A DNA stretch of 64,000 nt. Source: Marthasterias glacialis (lineage: Eukaryota; Echinodermata; Asteroidea; Forcipulatida; Asteriidae). The translations under genes were made by a program, and so were the position numbers. The notes beneath the pieces are model-generated. The model had not been told where the DNA came from, did not search any database, and worked only from the letters and a program-made list of their open reading frames with translations. The stretch covers positions 13,110,397 to 13,174,396 of the forward strand of contig OU452219.1 of the NCBI GenBank assembly GCA_911728455.2, read 5' to 3'. Positions 10,101 through 20,319 of this stretch are shown piece after piece (the first letter of the stretch is position 1; every line of letters begins with the position of its first letter).

Positions 10101-13100
10101 CACTGTTACTCCCCCATGTTTATGCCGTAAGCATTCCTATAACCATCTCAACTCATTCGGCACTCCAAATTGGCACGCAGGCTGCTAATCATTCACACTA
10201 ACGATCTCTATCTCCAAAGGTTACTCCTAGGTGATGAGAAGCAATTATAGTTAAGTGTCTTCTCCAAGACTCATGTGTCATAACCGAAATTCGAGCCCAC
10301 GCTCTGACGACAAACTTGAGTTTGATGCTCTCGACCTCTCGGCCAAAGGCGATGAAATCAATACTTTTTAAATTCACTTTGATCAATTTTTAATGCGATT
10401 TATTCTCGACTGTTCAACTTGCATCAGGAGGTTGTACGTCAAGAGCAGCCTCCTGTGTCATGCATTATGTCACACAATTGTTAATGCCAATTTGGAGGCA
10501 ACCTACTGCACTGCATGCAAAACAAACACTTTGGCAGCACAGGGGTTACTTTTCTGACATTGTCTTACAATCCTCAAGAAAATTAGGTGAACATTCAAAT
10601 GTGAATGCCTTTTCCTCTTAGAGATTGCCTGGAACTGGTTGCCTGTAAATTGCCTCCTGTGACATGACCCTCTTAAACGAACATTTCACTCGAAAGAGAC
10701 GGGGTTCTCTTCTTGTTTCCTTGCAGACGTTAACAGAACGATGGACCTGAAGACTAACGTTCCTCAAAGCGAGCTGGAGGAGTTTGTGTTCCCGAGCCAA
10801 CAAGGCAAAGCAAGGGCGGCTGTGGCATTTGGGAACACCCAACTCATGGGCGGACTCCATCGAAACCTAGCAAAGAGTACGGACCCTTCATCGATCCGGG
10901 AAACTTTGAGCGCAACGGCATCAGAGGTCGCATGCGGGAATTACATCTATTCGTCGGGTGGGCACTGGAGACCGGCGGACTGTCTACCTCGATGGAAGGT
11001 ATGTTGTTAAAAGCTGGTCCAGCCATAAGAATCACATTCATGAATTTTTACGAGCAGCAATTAGAACTAAATTACCATCTTACAAGATAATTGACGAGAA
11101 AACGACAGGACAAAACGTTATTCAGAAACACTGTCAAAGTCGAGTAAAAAATCAGCGTTGCTTATTTCGACAACACAGAAAGTGTGAATGATTCTACCCC
11201 TCCGAAAAAAAAACCTTTAAGGTATTGTTGAACCATGCACAGCGATTGCTGCACAGCGACAGGTTTCTGTGGCATAGCCAGGGGGCAAAGGGTGCAGCTT
11301 TCCCCGGAACATCTTACCTCTGCTTGCCCCCTGTCAGCATCTGAACACCGTGAAATTCAGGCAAATCAGGCAACTTTGACAGAAGTTGCACCTCTACAAA
11401 AATCCGTGCCCCCACCCTTTGCCACATCTCAACAAAAAAAGCCACTGACAGATTTGTGACTTAGAAATCAAACGGGAGAAATTTTGTACAGTTTTGTGGC
11501 TCACAGTGGATGGATCCGTTTGGGCAATTAATCATCACAAACTGATTAACAATTGGTGGCAAACGAGTGGATACCCCCACAATCGGGTCGAGACCCAACA
11601 CAAATCCATTCTCACCACGGAGGATTTAAGTTGCCTTTTTATTAAAACTACAGTCTGGTGTCAGCAAGGTTTTTGTCTCCTTCTCCAAGCAGCCATTCTA
11701 ATTGCCTTTGCCTATTCACAGGTTCCCCTCCCTAGGTATTAAGTACGGTAACAAAAGCTTGAGATGATTGAGAAGGAATCGGTGTTTATAGGGCAGAAGC
11801 CTATAGACACGTTTTTCTTTTTTCCCGATGCAGGAATAACATCATTTGAACTATACTGATCCTTTTGCTTATTTGTAAATTTCACAGATTGCAATCATAA
11901 TTCCATTCCGCAACCGCCATTACCAGTTGATGATCTTTTTACGGTATATGATACCGTTTCTGCAAAAACAACGTCTAGAGTTCGCCATATACGTCGTTAA
12001 CCAGGTAAACGAGAAAAGATATAAGAATAAGAATTATAGCTTTATATCCAGCTGTCCACAATATTAATGCAAGACTAAATTGTGTCGATCAGTTTACTTG
12101 TACACAAAATTAAGTTGACTTTGCTATGCAAATGTCATCTAGTTTGTGTGTGTATTATTATTATGGCATAATTGTTTTGTATTCTGTTTTGCTGTTGTAT
12201 ATTACGTTTTTAAATGCATATCTAGCACAAGCCCTGCTTTTCCCCATCCACTCTGACTTTTTTTCCTTAAAGGTCGAATACAGGATTGGTGATCATCCAA
12301 AATTTCCGGTTTGTTTTGTCAGTATCAGTCTGAAAGCTTACTGATTGTGTAGTTTATACCATACAGTGCAAATCTTTCATGAAAATATTTCTGTCTGAAT
12401 TACTGTCAAAGTCCAGAAAATAGAATTTGAAGACCCCAATTTTAATTTCGGTTATACAAATCGAAATTAAGGACTATGGTGTTATGATGAAGAGTGTGCA
12501 CGGTTTTTCACTATTTTCTCCTGACTCAGACGACGGATTGAGCCCAATTTTTCACAGTTTTTTTTTCAGGTATTTTATATTGCATTACAAAAAGTAAGAA
12601 CACTGCACTATCAGCTTTACTGATCTTATTGAACTGAATCGCAACTCAACTCAGGTCAAGGATGCTCTGCGATCGAGATTTTCCCCAAAGTCAGAAAATT
12701 TTGCGTCAAATTTCTTGTCTGTATGCGACTTTCTTTCCGAGTCGAGAAATTTGACGGCAACATTCATACATGGGACTTTTCCCCAATACACAAAAATTGA
12801 CGTCAAAATTCATGTCTGCAACTTAAAGACCGTGATCAGCATTATCAACGTGTCTGTAAAAACGTCCACTCTTTGCACAACTCAAGATTTATGTAATAAA
12901 AAACCTGTGCAAAGTTCAGCTCATTTCGTTGTTTCATTTGCGTGAAAACGGTAAAATGCATCAAGCATTTTTGTACGCATTCAAAGGCAGGGTTTTGGTC
13001 TCACTTCAGACGAAAATAAATTTTTGGATCTTATTTTATTTCTTATTCAAAAACGACAACACTGCAGGCAGAAATATTTCAAGGACAGTTTTCTAACATT

Positions 13101-16100
13101 CTTTATACCATGTAATGTATATGTAAATCTGTGTACATTAATATTGCTCTTTCTTACCAATGTTGAGCTGGGGCAAACCCCAATGGCACTGAATGGGCAC
13201 CAAAGAATTAAATATTGACGTCAACATTCATGGGGAAAACAATTCATGACTTTTTGTGGGAAAAGTCGTGAATTTTTTCCCCAGAATCTTTGAGCCGGAC
13301 TCCGTTTGTTTTGTGAGACCTACTCTTTATTCAAATACAGTGTAGTAGTCACGTAATGTGCCTATAGTTTATAGCAATTGGTATCATGGTCACCTGAAAG
13401 CCTGTTGAGTTTCACAGGATGCTTACTGAAACAAAGATTATATCATGCAACACCAGACCCTATAGCCCTCAGAGAAGTGTTTCTCAAGTCGAGAAAATAG
13501 AAATTGAACAATGAACACCCACACAAATAATAACTAAAAATTACTGTACTCGACTGCAGCAATCGAAGTGAACAAAATGTGCATGAACGGTTAGAACTGG
13601 CACAAAAATCCTCGGCAAAATATCAACAGATTTTCTTTTTCTCCCTAAAACGGCACCTATTTTCGATAACATTTTTTTTCACAGGTTGGTTGTAGGGTCT
13701 GTGGTTTTATATTGTAAACAAGAGGATGCTGTCTAACCCGTCTGAGAGGAAATATTTAAGTGACAGTTTCTACCCAAAGGGTGTTGGGTAGAAACCTGCA
13801 TGGACCAGAGTCAGCCTTTCCTCAAATTGTGCCTCTCTCTGCCAACTCTGTCACTTTCAACTTTGAGAAAAAAACTTATATTTTGTATCAATTTGTTTCT
13901 TCAATAGGAGAACAATTTTCTATTCAACAAAGGGATTCTGATGAATGCTGGTTTTCTGGAGTCACCCAAGTTCTCACAATGGGACTGCATCATATTCCAT
14001 GATGTTGACCACATTCCACAGCATGACGGGAATCCATATGGATGTGTGGATTTACCAAGACACATGATGGGAGGGGCAGACAACAGAAATTACAGGCAAG
14101 AGAGTTTTTTTAAGAAACAGTCTTTTATTTAGCCAATGTTGTATTACAAAGGTAGGCCTATTTGTCAACAACCATTGTCTACCTTACCACTACCACTGTG
14201 CTGTTGTTGTTGCAACACATTTTGCAGTTCAGAGTTGAATCGACAGTCTCAGTGGAAACGTAATTTCTCTAGAAACGTTTCGTCAGTTACTGATTATTTG
14301 TAAAAAAGTTTTGCCTGTCAGTTTTGCTTGTGTTATGCAGAGATTGAAAGTTTAAGACTTTTATTGAATTCAGCCTTTTTTAAATGTACGATCGGTGAAA
14401 AAAAGGTTGCTATTATTTTCTTCAGATATAAATAAGCCGTGCTCTTTGATCTACTTTTCTAGTGCTGAGGATTGTTCTTCAAGGCTTCTTGTCTAACCAA
14501 TGTTGAGCTGGGGCTTACCAATGTTGGGCTGGGGCCTCTTGAAATTATAATTCCAGGGGATACCAAGAGGTGGAAATAACAGACATTTCAACTTAAAATT
14601 TGGATCCTAGTTTCAGACTTTTTCATCAGCAATAATCTCACCCCTGGATGAGATACCCCCAACAATTTTGACTAAATCATTAAAGACAAACGGCCAGAAG
14701 TACGATTGGAAGGTGCCTGCGGTAAACTCCAACAGGCCAGCATCATACCACTGTACAAGCCATTATTGGGTCAAATTCAGACTATTATTTACATTAAAGG
14801 CAAGGGATACCTTTGGTATTTGGAACTAAATATTTGTTTCAATCCTATATAATTAAATACCATAAAACTAACCTGTGGAATGTTTGTTTCAAAAGATGGT
14901 TAGGTATAGCGTTTTTGAGATATCGGTGAAATCTGGAGCGGCTTCCAGGCAGAAGGATCCGAAAATGCTGAAACTGCACGTTTTCATTACATGGGAAACG
15001 ACTCGTGCATGAATCATTTCTCAGATTCAAACTTTTGGGCAAAAAATGATCTCTTTCTCTAAAACCACATAACTTCAAAGGGAGTCGTTTCAAAGTGTTT
15101 TATACTATCAACAGCTCTACAGTGCTTCTTACCAAGTAAGCATTTATAGTCATTAATTTGTGGAGTAACAACCAAAGGTATACCCATGGCTCCACTGAGC
15201 TTTTCGTTTTGTAATTCCTGTCACACAGACCGCCATACGGATCCATTTTTGGTGGAGTAACCGCCTTCAGCAAAGACCAGTTTATCAGGGTGAATGGATT
15301 CAGTAACATGTACTGGGGGTGGTGCTGTGAGGATGACGAAATGGGGTGGAGAGTGGCTATAAGTGGACTCAAGAGGACGCGATACAGCGGCCCCGTTTCT
15401 TTCTACAGAGTGATCAGAGAAAAACACACCCGGGGCTCGCACCGACACGAAGGGGAAAAGTGAGTTTGTCATGCTATTAATGAGGTGGGGCCTAAGGGGT
15501 ACCATACCACTAGGCCAGGAGGTAATTTATCGTACCAAGTCGACTTATTTAGTCGTATAGGTCGACTTAGTATATCTTTCGAAGTCGACCTCCTGAAACT
15601 ATTATGACGGTAACGTGATTTTTATCTCGCCTATAAACAGGACGACTTAGCAAAACTAAAGTCGTCTGTGGAGAGATAAACTATTGTGTCACTGGTATTG
15701 GTGAAATAAATTATCACGGTAAAGTTGTTCACACCCTTAAATAAATCGAATTGATGAGGAAAATTATGGCGAGCCAAAGTAGCATTTATTACCATTAGCA
15801 ACGTCTTCTGAAATGTTTTCTTGCTAACGATGATGTATATAATGTATTTATATCTTGAAATGATTTAAAGATATCTCTAGAAGATTTAGAGATATCTATT
15901 AATCATTTTGAGCGATCTGTAAATCGTTTTTTAATTTGTAACTATTGACATGTACGTCCAAAATTAATGCTGTTTCTTTTTTCCCTTTTCCTTCTTTTTA
16001 TAGTCGCGCGTACCTTCGGAAGAGGAGTCGGACACGTATTAAACAGGACGGTGTCAGCAACGTCAAATACAACATTACTCACGTGGAGTTTCACACGCTG

Positions 16101-16139
16101 TACACAAACATCTCCATCAGTTTTGAAAATAAGGAATGA
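6916..16139 (+). CDS. Beta-1,4-galactosyltransferase family protein (GT7), complete, 8 coding exons
   Basis: Exons 6916-7165, 8504-8566, 9639-9725, 10727-10998, 11888-12004, 13908-14095, 15229-15459 and 16004-16139 join in frame to 1344 nt (447 residues plus stop). The protein has a short basic N-terminal tail, a hydrophobic anchor at about residues 40-60, a stem, then the catalytic domain: CPE (124-126), WRPADC (214-219), IIIPFRNR (227-234), the DVD metal motif (295-297), FGGVTAFS (333-340) and WGWCCEDDE (355-363). Family enzymes transfer Gal (or GalNAc) from the UDP-sugar to terminal GlcNAc or related acceptors in the Golgi lumen. Oddities: Cys-Cys replaces the usual Gly-Gly at 358-359, Val387 and Glu390 stand where vertebrate B4GALT1 has metal-binding Met344 and His347, about 50 extra residues separate CPE from WRPADC, and intron 6 is GC-AG. 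Family membership is secure; donor, acceptor and orthology are not. Confidence 0.92.
7245..8205. repeat. Poly-G/poly-C dispersed element with internal duplication
   Basis: Begins cagcggcgtagcgaaggcac followed by a run of about 20 G, and ends in a poly-C run and gccccttatacgccactga. Two related internal blocks carry ttttcagggctaa and ccgtcaagttgccgaaaat (about 7515-7560 and 7682-7730) with nearby ggggcgaa and cccctgg phrases. The edge phrase g-g-c-g-t-a next to G runs recurs at 11275, 16350, 34945 and 49695. It fills intron 1 of the galactosyltransferase gene; no coding is seen. Confidence 0.6.
8398..8431 (+). repeat. (CACCCC)n simple repeat
   Basis: Short hexamer run of CACCCC in intron 1, 72 bp before exon 2. 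The complementary strand could form a G-quadruplex. Confidence 0.85.
8504..8566 (+). CDS. B4GALT-like exon 2: stem
   Basis: Acceptor ccttccgttttcag and donor ACAG|gtgcgt. Of the three frames only the one continued from exon 1 is open. It encodes AREHAVSTNSSLQLPLHNLT, with two Asn-X-Ser/Thr sequons (NSS, NLT), typical of a lumenal stem. Confidence 0.7.
8748..8923. mobile_element. MITE-like element, agacctttatcatg family (copy 1)
   Basis: The left end tagacttttatcatggtgca is inverted at the right end (tgctgccaccatcttg and agacctttattatg on the other strand). The inner block gaggctggaagggcaaatag also occurs, inverted, in the copy at 17477-17654. Located in intron 2 of the galactosyltransferase gene. 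Confidence 0.8.
9034..9220 (+). repeat. tRNA-derived SINE, family A
   Basis: Head gggcaatctcggtagtctag then B-box ggattcgaatcccacc. Tail ctgtggatttttttcacatg, actcgggaaagtactgacta and aaacacacatcggtgatggg. Same family as 222-412. Confidence 0.78.
9639..9725 (+). CDS. B4GALT-like exon 3: stem and start of catalytic domain
   Basis: Acceptor acttcaacag, donor CTCG|gtaagt. Encodes PVPALAMRNSALGQRLTSCP and ELKSMSKL. The CPE motif marks the beginning of the family's globular domain; its Cys (residue 124) matches the first Cys of the family's N-terminal disulfide. Confidence 0.78.
9940..10045. mobile_element. MITE-like inverted repeat (ggaaccggaagtgca)
   Basis: Arms of about 45 bp: agtgataactttttggaacc, ggaagtgcagtgtaacgaat on the left and the reverse complement on the right, around an AT-rich loop (tgtataatatata). 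A related shorter copy is at 25650-25730. Confidence 0.78.
10225..10350 (-). repeat. Partial family B SINE
   Basis: Contains gcaattatagttaagtgtct, ctccaagactcatgtgtcat and a B-box-like attcgagcccac, then ctcggcca. It is diverged from the fuller copy at 22165-22520. Confidence 0.55.
10727..10998 (+). CDS. B4GALT-like exon 4: catalytic domain up to WRPADC
   Basis: Acceptor tgtttccttgcag, donor AAG|gtatgt. The frame is fixed by the end GHWRPADCLPRWK, which continues into IAIIIPFRNR. The distance from CPE to the WRPADC Cys is 95 residues, against 42 in human B4GALT1 (residues 134 and 176), so this exon carries an extra, Ser/Thr-rich segment. A second frame is also open over about 40 codons here, but it does not connect to the family motifs. 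Confidence 0.85.
11888..12004 (+). CDS. B4GALT-like exon 5: nucleotide-sugar fold core
   Basis: Acceptor tttcacag, donor CCAG|gtaaac, 39 codons, phase 0 at both ends. Encodes IAIIIPFRNRHYQLMIFLRY and ends in EFAIYVVNQ, the Rossmann-like start of the GT7 catalytic fold. In many relatives the motif is FRNRxxHL; here it is FRNRHYQL. Confidence 0.93.
12405..13220 (+). repeat. Dispersed repeat region (ttgcacaa...catttttgtacgcattc family)
   Basis: The block with cactctttgcacaactcaag, cagctcatttcgttgtttca, gcatttttgtacgcattc and ttggatcttat is matched at 44525-44735. The flank tgtcaaagtc...gagcccaat recurs around 48430-48530 and 13480-13600. It fills intron 5 of the galactosyltransferase gene. No coding is evident. 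Confidence 0.55.
13908..14095 (+). CDS. B4GALT-like exon 6: DVD metal-binding motif
   Basis: Acceptor cttcaatag. Encodes ENNFLFNKGILMNAGF and CIIFHDVDHIPQHDGNPYGC. The DVD triad at 295-297 provides a metal ligand, and C290 and C309 keep the 19-residue spacing of the family's second disulfide. The exon ends at TACAG|gcaaga, a GC donor: only this cut gives the phase needed by exon 7, with AG plus A forming Arg326. Confidence 0.9.
14094..14099 (+). promoter_or_regulatory. Non-canonical GC splice donor of intron 6
   Basis: The exon 6 boundary is AG|gcaaga and no GT near it keeps the frame with exon 7 (acceptor after 15228). GC-AG introns are a known minor class spliced by the U2 machinery; this donor matches the consensus AG|GCAAG well. 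Confidence 0.75.
14780..15195. mobile_element. Inverted-repeat element with ggatacctttggt ends (copy 1)
   Basis: Left end aaggcaagggatacctttgg; right end ccaaaggtatacccatggct is its rough inverse. Internal markers: tttttgagatatcggtgaaa, tctggagcgg and gttttatactatcaacagct. The same markers occur at 50607-51130. It ends about 30 bp before the acceptor of exon 7. Confidence 0.75.
15229..15459 (+). CDS. B4GALT-like exon 7: acceptor-binding region and catalytic acids
   Basis: Acceptor gtcacacag, donor AA|gtgagt. Encodes PPYGSIFGGVTAFSKDQF and MYWGWCCEDDEMGWRV. Glu360 and Asp361 match the catalytic pair Glu317/Asp318 of B4GALT1. The usual Gly-Gly before them is Cys-Cys, and the later MIRH-type metal site reads V-I-R-E (387-390). 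Confidence 0.92.
15500..15690. repeat. Palindrome-rich block with repeated GTCGACTTA
   Basis: Contains aggaggtaatttatcg, aagtcgacttatttagtcg, aggtcgacttagtat and gaagtcgacctcct, then a second pair cgacttagcaaaactaaagtcg. The pieces are inverted copies of one another, as in a foldback element. It starts 40 bp after exon 7. Confidence 0.55.
16004..16139 (+). CDS. B4GALT-like exon 8: C-terminus
   Basis: Acceptor ctttttatag. Encodes RAYLRKRSRTRIKQDGVSNV and ends ITHVEFHTLYTNISISFENKE with TGA at 16137. The pattern D-G-x-x-x-x-x-Y followed by L-Y-T-x-I-x-(V/I) is the standard GT7 ending. Two more sequons (NIT, NIS) are present. Confidence 0.88.
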
Positions 16140-16394
16140 GGAGAAGATGCCATAGCGCCAAGGTATTGAATGCCGATGGCTGATGCATAGCTATATTATT
16201 CGGGCTAATGCATGGCATGCCGTTGATTCCCCTCATGAGGGGGTAGTTCTTCAGTGACCATAGATGAGTCAGTTGAATATTAACCCCCGAGAAGAAGCGA
16301 AATTGTAAAGGTTCATTTGGGGTGTGAGTAGGAAATTGTCTACCGTCCACAGTGGCGTAACCAGAGGGCCTGAGCCCCACCCCCGCTCATAAGC

Positions 16395-18133
16395 CTTGCC
16401 CTCCTGCCCCCAAATGAGATCAAGAAAAAAAATGAACAAATCAATGGTTCGATACAGAAGACTTGTTGAGTTATACAGAAGACTTGTTGAGTTATGTGAA
16501 AATGTTCATCTAGAACAAGTTATCAATGAGCCGACCAGAACAGTGGAACATTCATCAACCCTCATTGATGTAATCTTCACTACAAACAAGTCGAAACGTT
16601 ACAGAGAGTGGTGTTATTCACATTGGACTCAGTGACCACTCAATGATCTATATGGTATATGGGGTAGACTTAATGTAAATTATACCAAAAGCCACATTAA
16701 CAGGACCTCTAGATCTTATGGGAAGCTAAATGGGGAGATGTACATGTTAGATCTGTCCAAGGTTGGTTGGAATTGTATTGCAAATATAAATGACATTAAA
16801 ACATTTGAAAAACTCTTTCTTGAAGTTTATAACAAGCACGCTCCTTGTGAAAAGCGTAGGGTCAGGCCAGCCCTTTCACCTTGGTTAAATTCAGATATCG
16901 TTAAACTGATCCACCAAAGGGATCATATGAAAAAAAAGTTGTCATCACTTCTAAAAGTCCTATAAGACTCTGTGAAACCAGGTTAATGCACAAATGAGAC
17001 GCAACGAGAAAAAAATGATTTTCATCAAGCAACAATGACAGTGGTAAAATAGGGAAACATCCTAAGCAACTCATTCCAAGTAAATCTAATCGTTGTAATA
17101 TTGATTGTAGCATTCTGACCAACACAGGTGAAGAAATTTCAGAGCCCACATTATTATCGCCGAGGTAATTAATGGTTATTTCTCAAACATGGTTCAAATC
17201 TTACCACTCAAATACCTGCTGTAGCAAAGATCCACCAATGAATAAGCCGAATACTGAAGTCAATGGTAAATTCCACCTTAAGCAAGTGAACGTGAGCTTT
17301 GTTTTAAAGCGTATACGTGAATTATCGGCTACTAAGGCTATACTGGGTATGATAACCGCTAAGCTGATCAAACTAGCTGCCCATGTGATTGCTGGTCCAC
17401 TAGCATATTTTGGTCAATCTGTCGGTTGATACCGATAAATTCCCACGGAACTGGAGGACGGCAAAAGTCGTCTCAATAGACCTTTTTCATGCTGCAACCA
17501 TCTTGGTCATGTTCCCTGCATCTAATAACAGTAATATATGCTAATATTCATTGTGCATTGTACGAACCAGACTATTTGCCCTTCCAGCCTCGGTTTGGTT
17601 ACATTGGTTTGAATGGAAGAAATTCAAGAAGGCCGCACCATGATAAAGGTCTATTCAATTCATAAAGTGGGTAATATAAAGGAGCCGTGTAATTTCAGAT
17701 CGAATTCAGTTCTTCCAGTTTTCTCTAAGATACTCGAAAGAGCAGTTTTCAACCAGTTCTATGGTTATTTTAAATGAAAATCAGCTTCTCAACACGAATC
17801 AATCCGGATTTCGACCGTTACATTCCACCTCTACATACAGCTCTATAGTAACATCACTGATTGGCTGGTTGAGTAGTTTTGATAAGATGATTTAGTCGGT
17901 GTGGTCATACTTGATCTGAAAAAAAGCATTTGACACGGGTCGACCTGGATATCTTAATTAAAAAACTAAAGTGTTATGGAGTTAATTAAATAGGAATTGT
18001 TTACCAGTTACCTTAAAGGTCGCTCCCACTTCACTGCTGTAGGCGGGAATAACTCTAGCCCCCTCATGTGGAATCCCACAAGGATCCATTATTGGTCCAC
18101 TGTTATATATCATTTATATAAATGACCTGCCTT
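16395..18133 (+). mobile_element. Decayed non-LTR retrotransposon (LINE), endonuclease and reverse transcriptase remnants
   Basis: Translated fragments in shifting frames read VINEPTRTVEHSSTLIDVIF then GLSDHSMIY (C-terminal part of an APE-type endonuclease), RPALSPWLNSDIVKLIHQRD, the RT start (NQSGFRPLHSTST), VVILDLKKAFDT-like residues, and CGIPQGSIIGPLLYIIYIND (standard RT motif) at about 18066-18130. The copy stops before the YADD catalytic box, so it is 3' truncated, carries several frameshifts, and is interrupted by a MITE at 17477-17654. The order resembles CR1/Jockey-type LINEs; the exact clade needs a phylogeny. It lies just downstream of the galactosyltransferase gene. Confidence 0.85.
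17477..17654. mobile_element. MITE-like element, agacctttatcatg family (copy 2, inside the LINE)
   Basis: Ends atagacctttttcatgctgc and tgataaaggtctat are inverted repeats. Inner blocks (tgcatctaataacagtaata; cttccagcctcggtttggtt) match, in inverse order, the copy at 8748-8923. LINE-like sequence resumes on both sides, so the insertion came after the LINE. Confidence 0.82.
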
Positions 18134-19075
18134 GAAGAACGATCGATATTACTTTCTGCTTTTTTGTTTGTTTTTGTTTTTAGTCACTTTTCGTTATTTT
18201 TTTACATGCACACCGTTTCTGGTGATAAACCTGAAAGAACCAGTTCACCGGGTTAAACATAAAGGCGGGAATTGCACTGGCGAGAGAAATTATTCATATA
18301 GATTTTATGATAGGTATATATACACGCAAGTTTTCATTTTGTTTAAATTAGGGCAGAAAGAAACATTAAAGTTTATTTAAAAAAGGAAAATAATTTAAAT
18401 TAAATTTGTATAAAGCATTTTACTTGACCGTTGTGCTTCCGCGCTGAGCTGGGTTGCACAGTATCCATCCACAAAAAGTAGTTCGAAATTTACTTCTAAA
18501 ACTTTGTGATTGATATTGGATAACTTGTATGTAATATTCTAAAATAAGTTTGCCCATTTGTTCATTTTCAATTCAATTGAATGGATGCGAAATAAAAGAA
18601 ATGTGCTGAAATTGAAAAAAAAACAAAAACGCATTGTGTCATAAAGATTAGTTATTCAAGCTGAGCCGCTGGGTGGCAGGATATTCTGCCCCCTCCAGAT
18701 ACTACTGTCCCCGGACCGCGGGAAATGCCTGGATTGTCTACGAATCTATGTTTCCCGAGACAGATCCACATTTGGATATTAGTCAAAGCTCTTATTCAGT
18801 CCGCCTTGTACATAGCGGAGAATGTGTCAACTCATCCCCGACCCCACTTCCCGGAGTTTATGTCTTGTTTTGTTTATAAAATAGGCATAAAGTCTAAGTA
18901 ATTCCTATACATACCTCGCGGTATGTGAAAACGTTGGAGTTGCTTACGTGAATGAAGTAAAGCCCTATCATATTCTAAGTAAGCGGAGAATGAGTATAAC
19001 GACTAATTATAAAAGGCTATAGACATTGTTATACTCGGCATGAAGGGAAAAAAAAGTAGAGATGAGAGATTTTTG

Positions 19076-19325
19076 TTTGTTTGAAGTTGTTTGTTTGTTT
19101 GTTTTTTTTTTTTTTTGGGGGGGGGTTGGTAGAAGTTGGCAAAAGTGTATGATGTTGGGGGTAAATGGTAGGCTATTTGGGTGAGGGGGTTTAGTGTGGG
19201 GGTTTGGGTGAGAGGTGTATTATATAGTGGACGGTAGGGGTCGTTTTAGTGGGGTGAGGGGTGGGTTGAAAGTGGGGGTGTGGTTGAGGGGGTTAGAGTA
19301 GAGTTAAGGTTAGGGGCTAACGACT
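19076..19325 (+). repeat. G-rich, strand-asymmetric block
   Basis: After (TTTG)n and poly-T comes more than 200 bases in which the + strand is almost free of C and full of GGGG and GGGGG runs spaced by T, A and GT (for example gggtgagggggtttagtgtg). Many windows meet the four-G-run criterion for intramolecular quadruplexes. Confidence 0.75.
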
Positions 19326-19649
19326 GGTTAGTAACGAATAATTAAAAGTAATTTGACTGGTTTAACGACTGGCGTGCCTAAAAAAATCGATTTGGAGGAC
19401 AGAAAATGATCGCGAGTACAATTAAATGCCTTTTATTTCATATTTGATATCTTGAGAAGCCAGTAGGCGATTTTCCAGCAATTTTCTTGAGTCTGTCGTA
19501 ATCTTGGCAATTTGGGGGAATAGTGTATAACATTCGTTTTAAATCCACTTCGTCGCAGCGATGATACATATAGCCTATACCTTACTGGGGCGCTAGTACG
19601 ACCGATAACGTCAAAATCTCATTTCATTTTCATTTCATTTCATTTACTA

Positions 19650-19910
19650 ATTCTGGTTGTGAAGCCAAGGATTCTCAGAAAGCGAACTTAATCGCTATAC
19701 TAGCCAAAAAACCCATGGAAAGAAGACAAGGAAAGGAAGTTTCAGTTTTAGATGTGGGAGGAAAACCGCAGATAATTATTCCGGGGAAAACCCACGCAGT
19801 TAGATAGGGACTGAAAACCCAATCCACACAGTGCCCCATTGTTTTTTGAACCGGGGTCCCAGAGGTGGAAGGCGAGGAAAGATACCACTACGCCAACCTG
19901 ACCGACCATC
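19650..19910 (-). repeat. tRNA-derived SINE, family D
   Basis: The minus strand begins gtcaggttggcgtagtggta (A-box region) then ccccggttcaaaaaac (degenerate B box) and a body with tgggttttccccgg. The head is shared with the tandem copies at 58445-58880. Confidence 0.65.
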
Positions 19911-20319
19911 TCAAAAAAGGAGTACAGCGCCCCAGTTACTGGGTCTACCTCCACGTATAGGCGCCTATACGTCGAAGTTTATACGTAGCTTGGCAGTGAA
20001 AAAAAAGAAAGGCAGAAAAAAATTGCTTCAAAATATAACACTTGACCACCGAAGGTTGCCCAAAATGAGCCGGTCCGAAACATGCAACTATTAGCAGCGG
20101 GCAACGACTTAAATGTTAAACTTGCATTGGGGATACAGAATGAATACTTGTATTTAAGAACTCCCGTAGGCCCTACTAGTTCTACGCTGGACCGTGTGTA
20201 CCATGGCCCATCCAAAGAATCTTCGGCCTTTCGTAAACTACCCCCTCTAGTGGTAAATTTCATCTGTTTAAAATGACGTCGTCTGAACACTTCAAAACTT
20301 TTTTGATGAATGGAATTAG

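Noticed and set aside
10850-11000. Alternative frame in exon 4 reading YGPFIDPGNFERNG and so on
   Set aside because: It looks protein-like but does not carry the WRPADC-IIIPFRNR continuity that defines the family frame.
18673-18879. 68-codon frame with SMFPETDPHLDISQ
   Set aside because: Reads like protein but has no clear acceptor, donor or family match.
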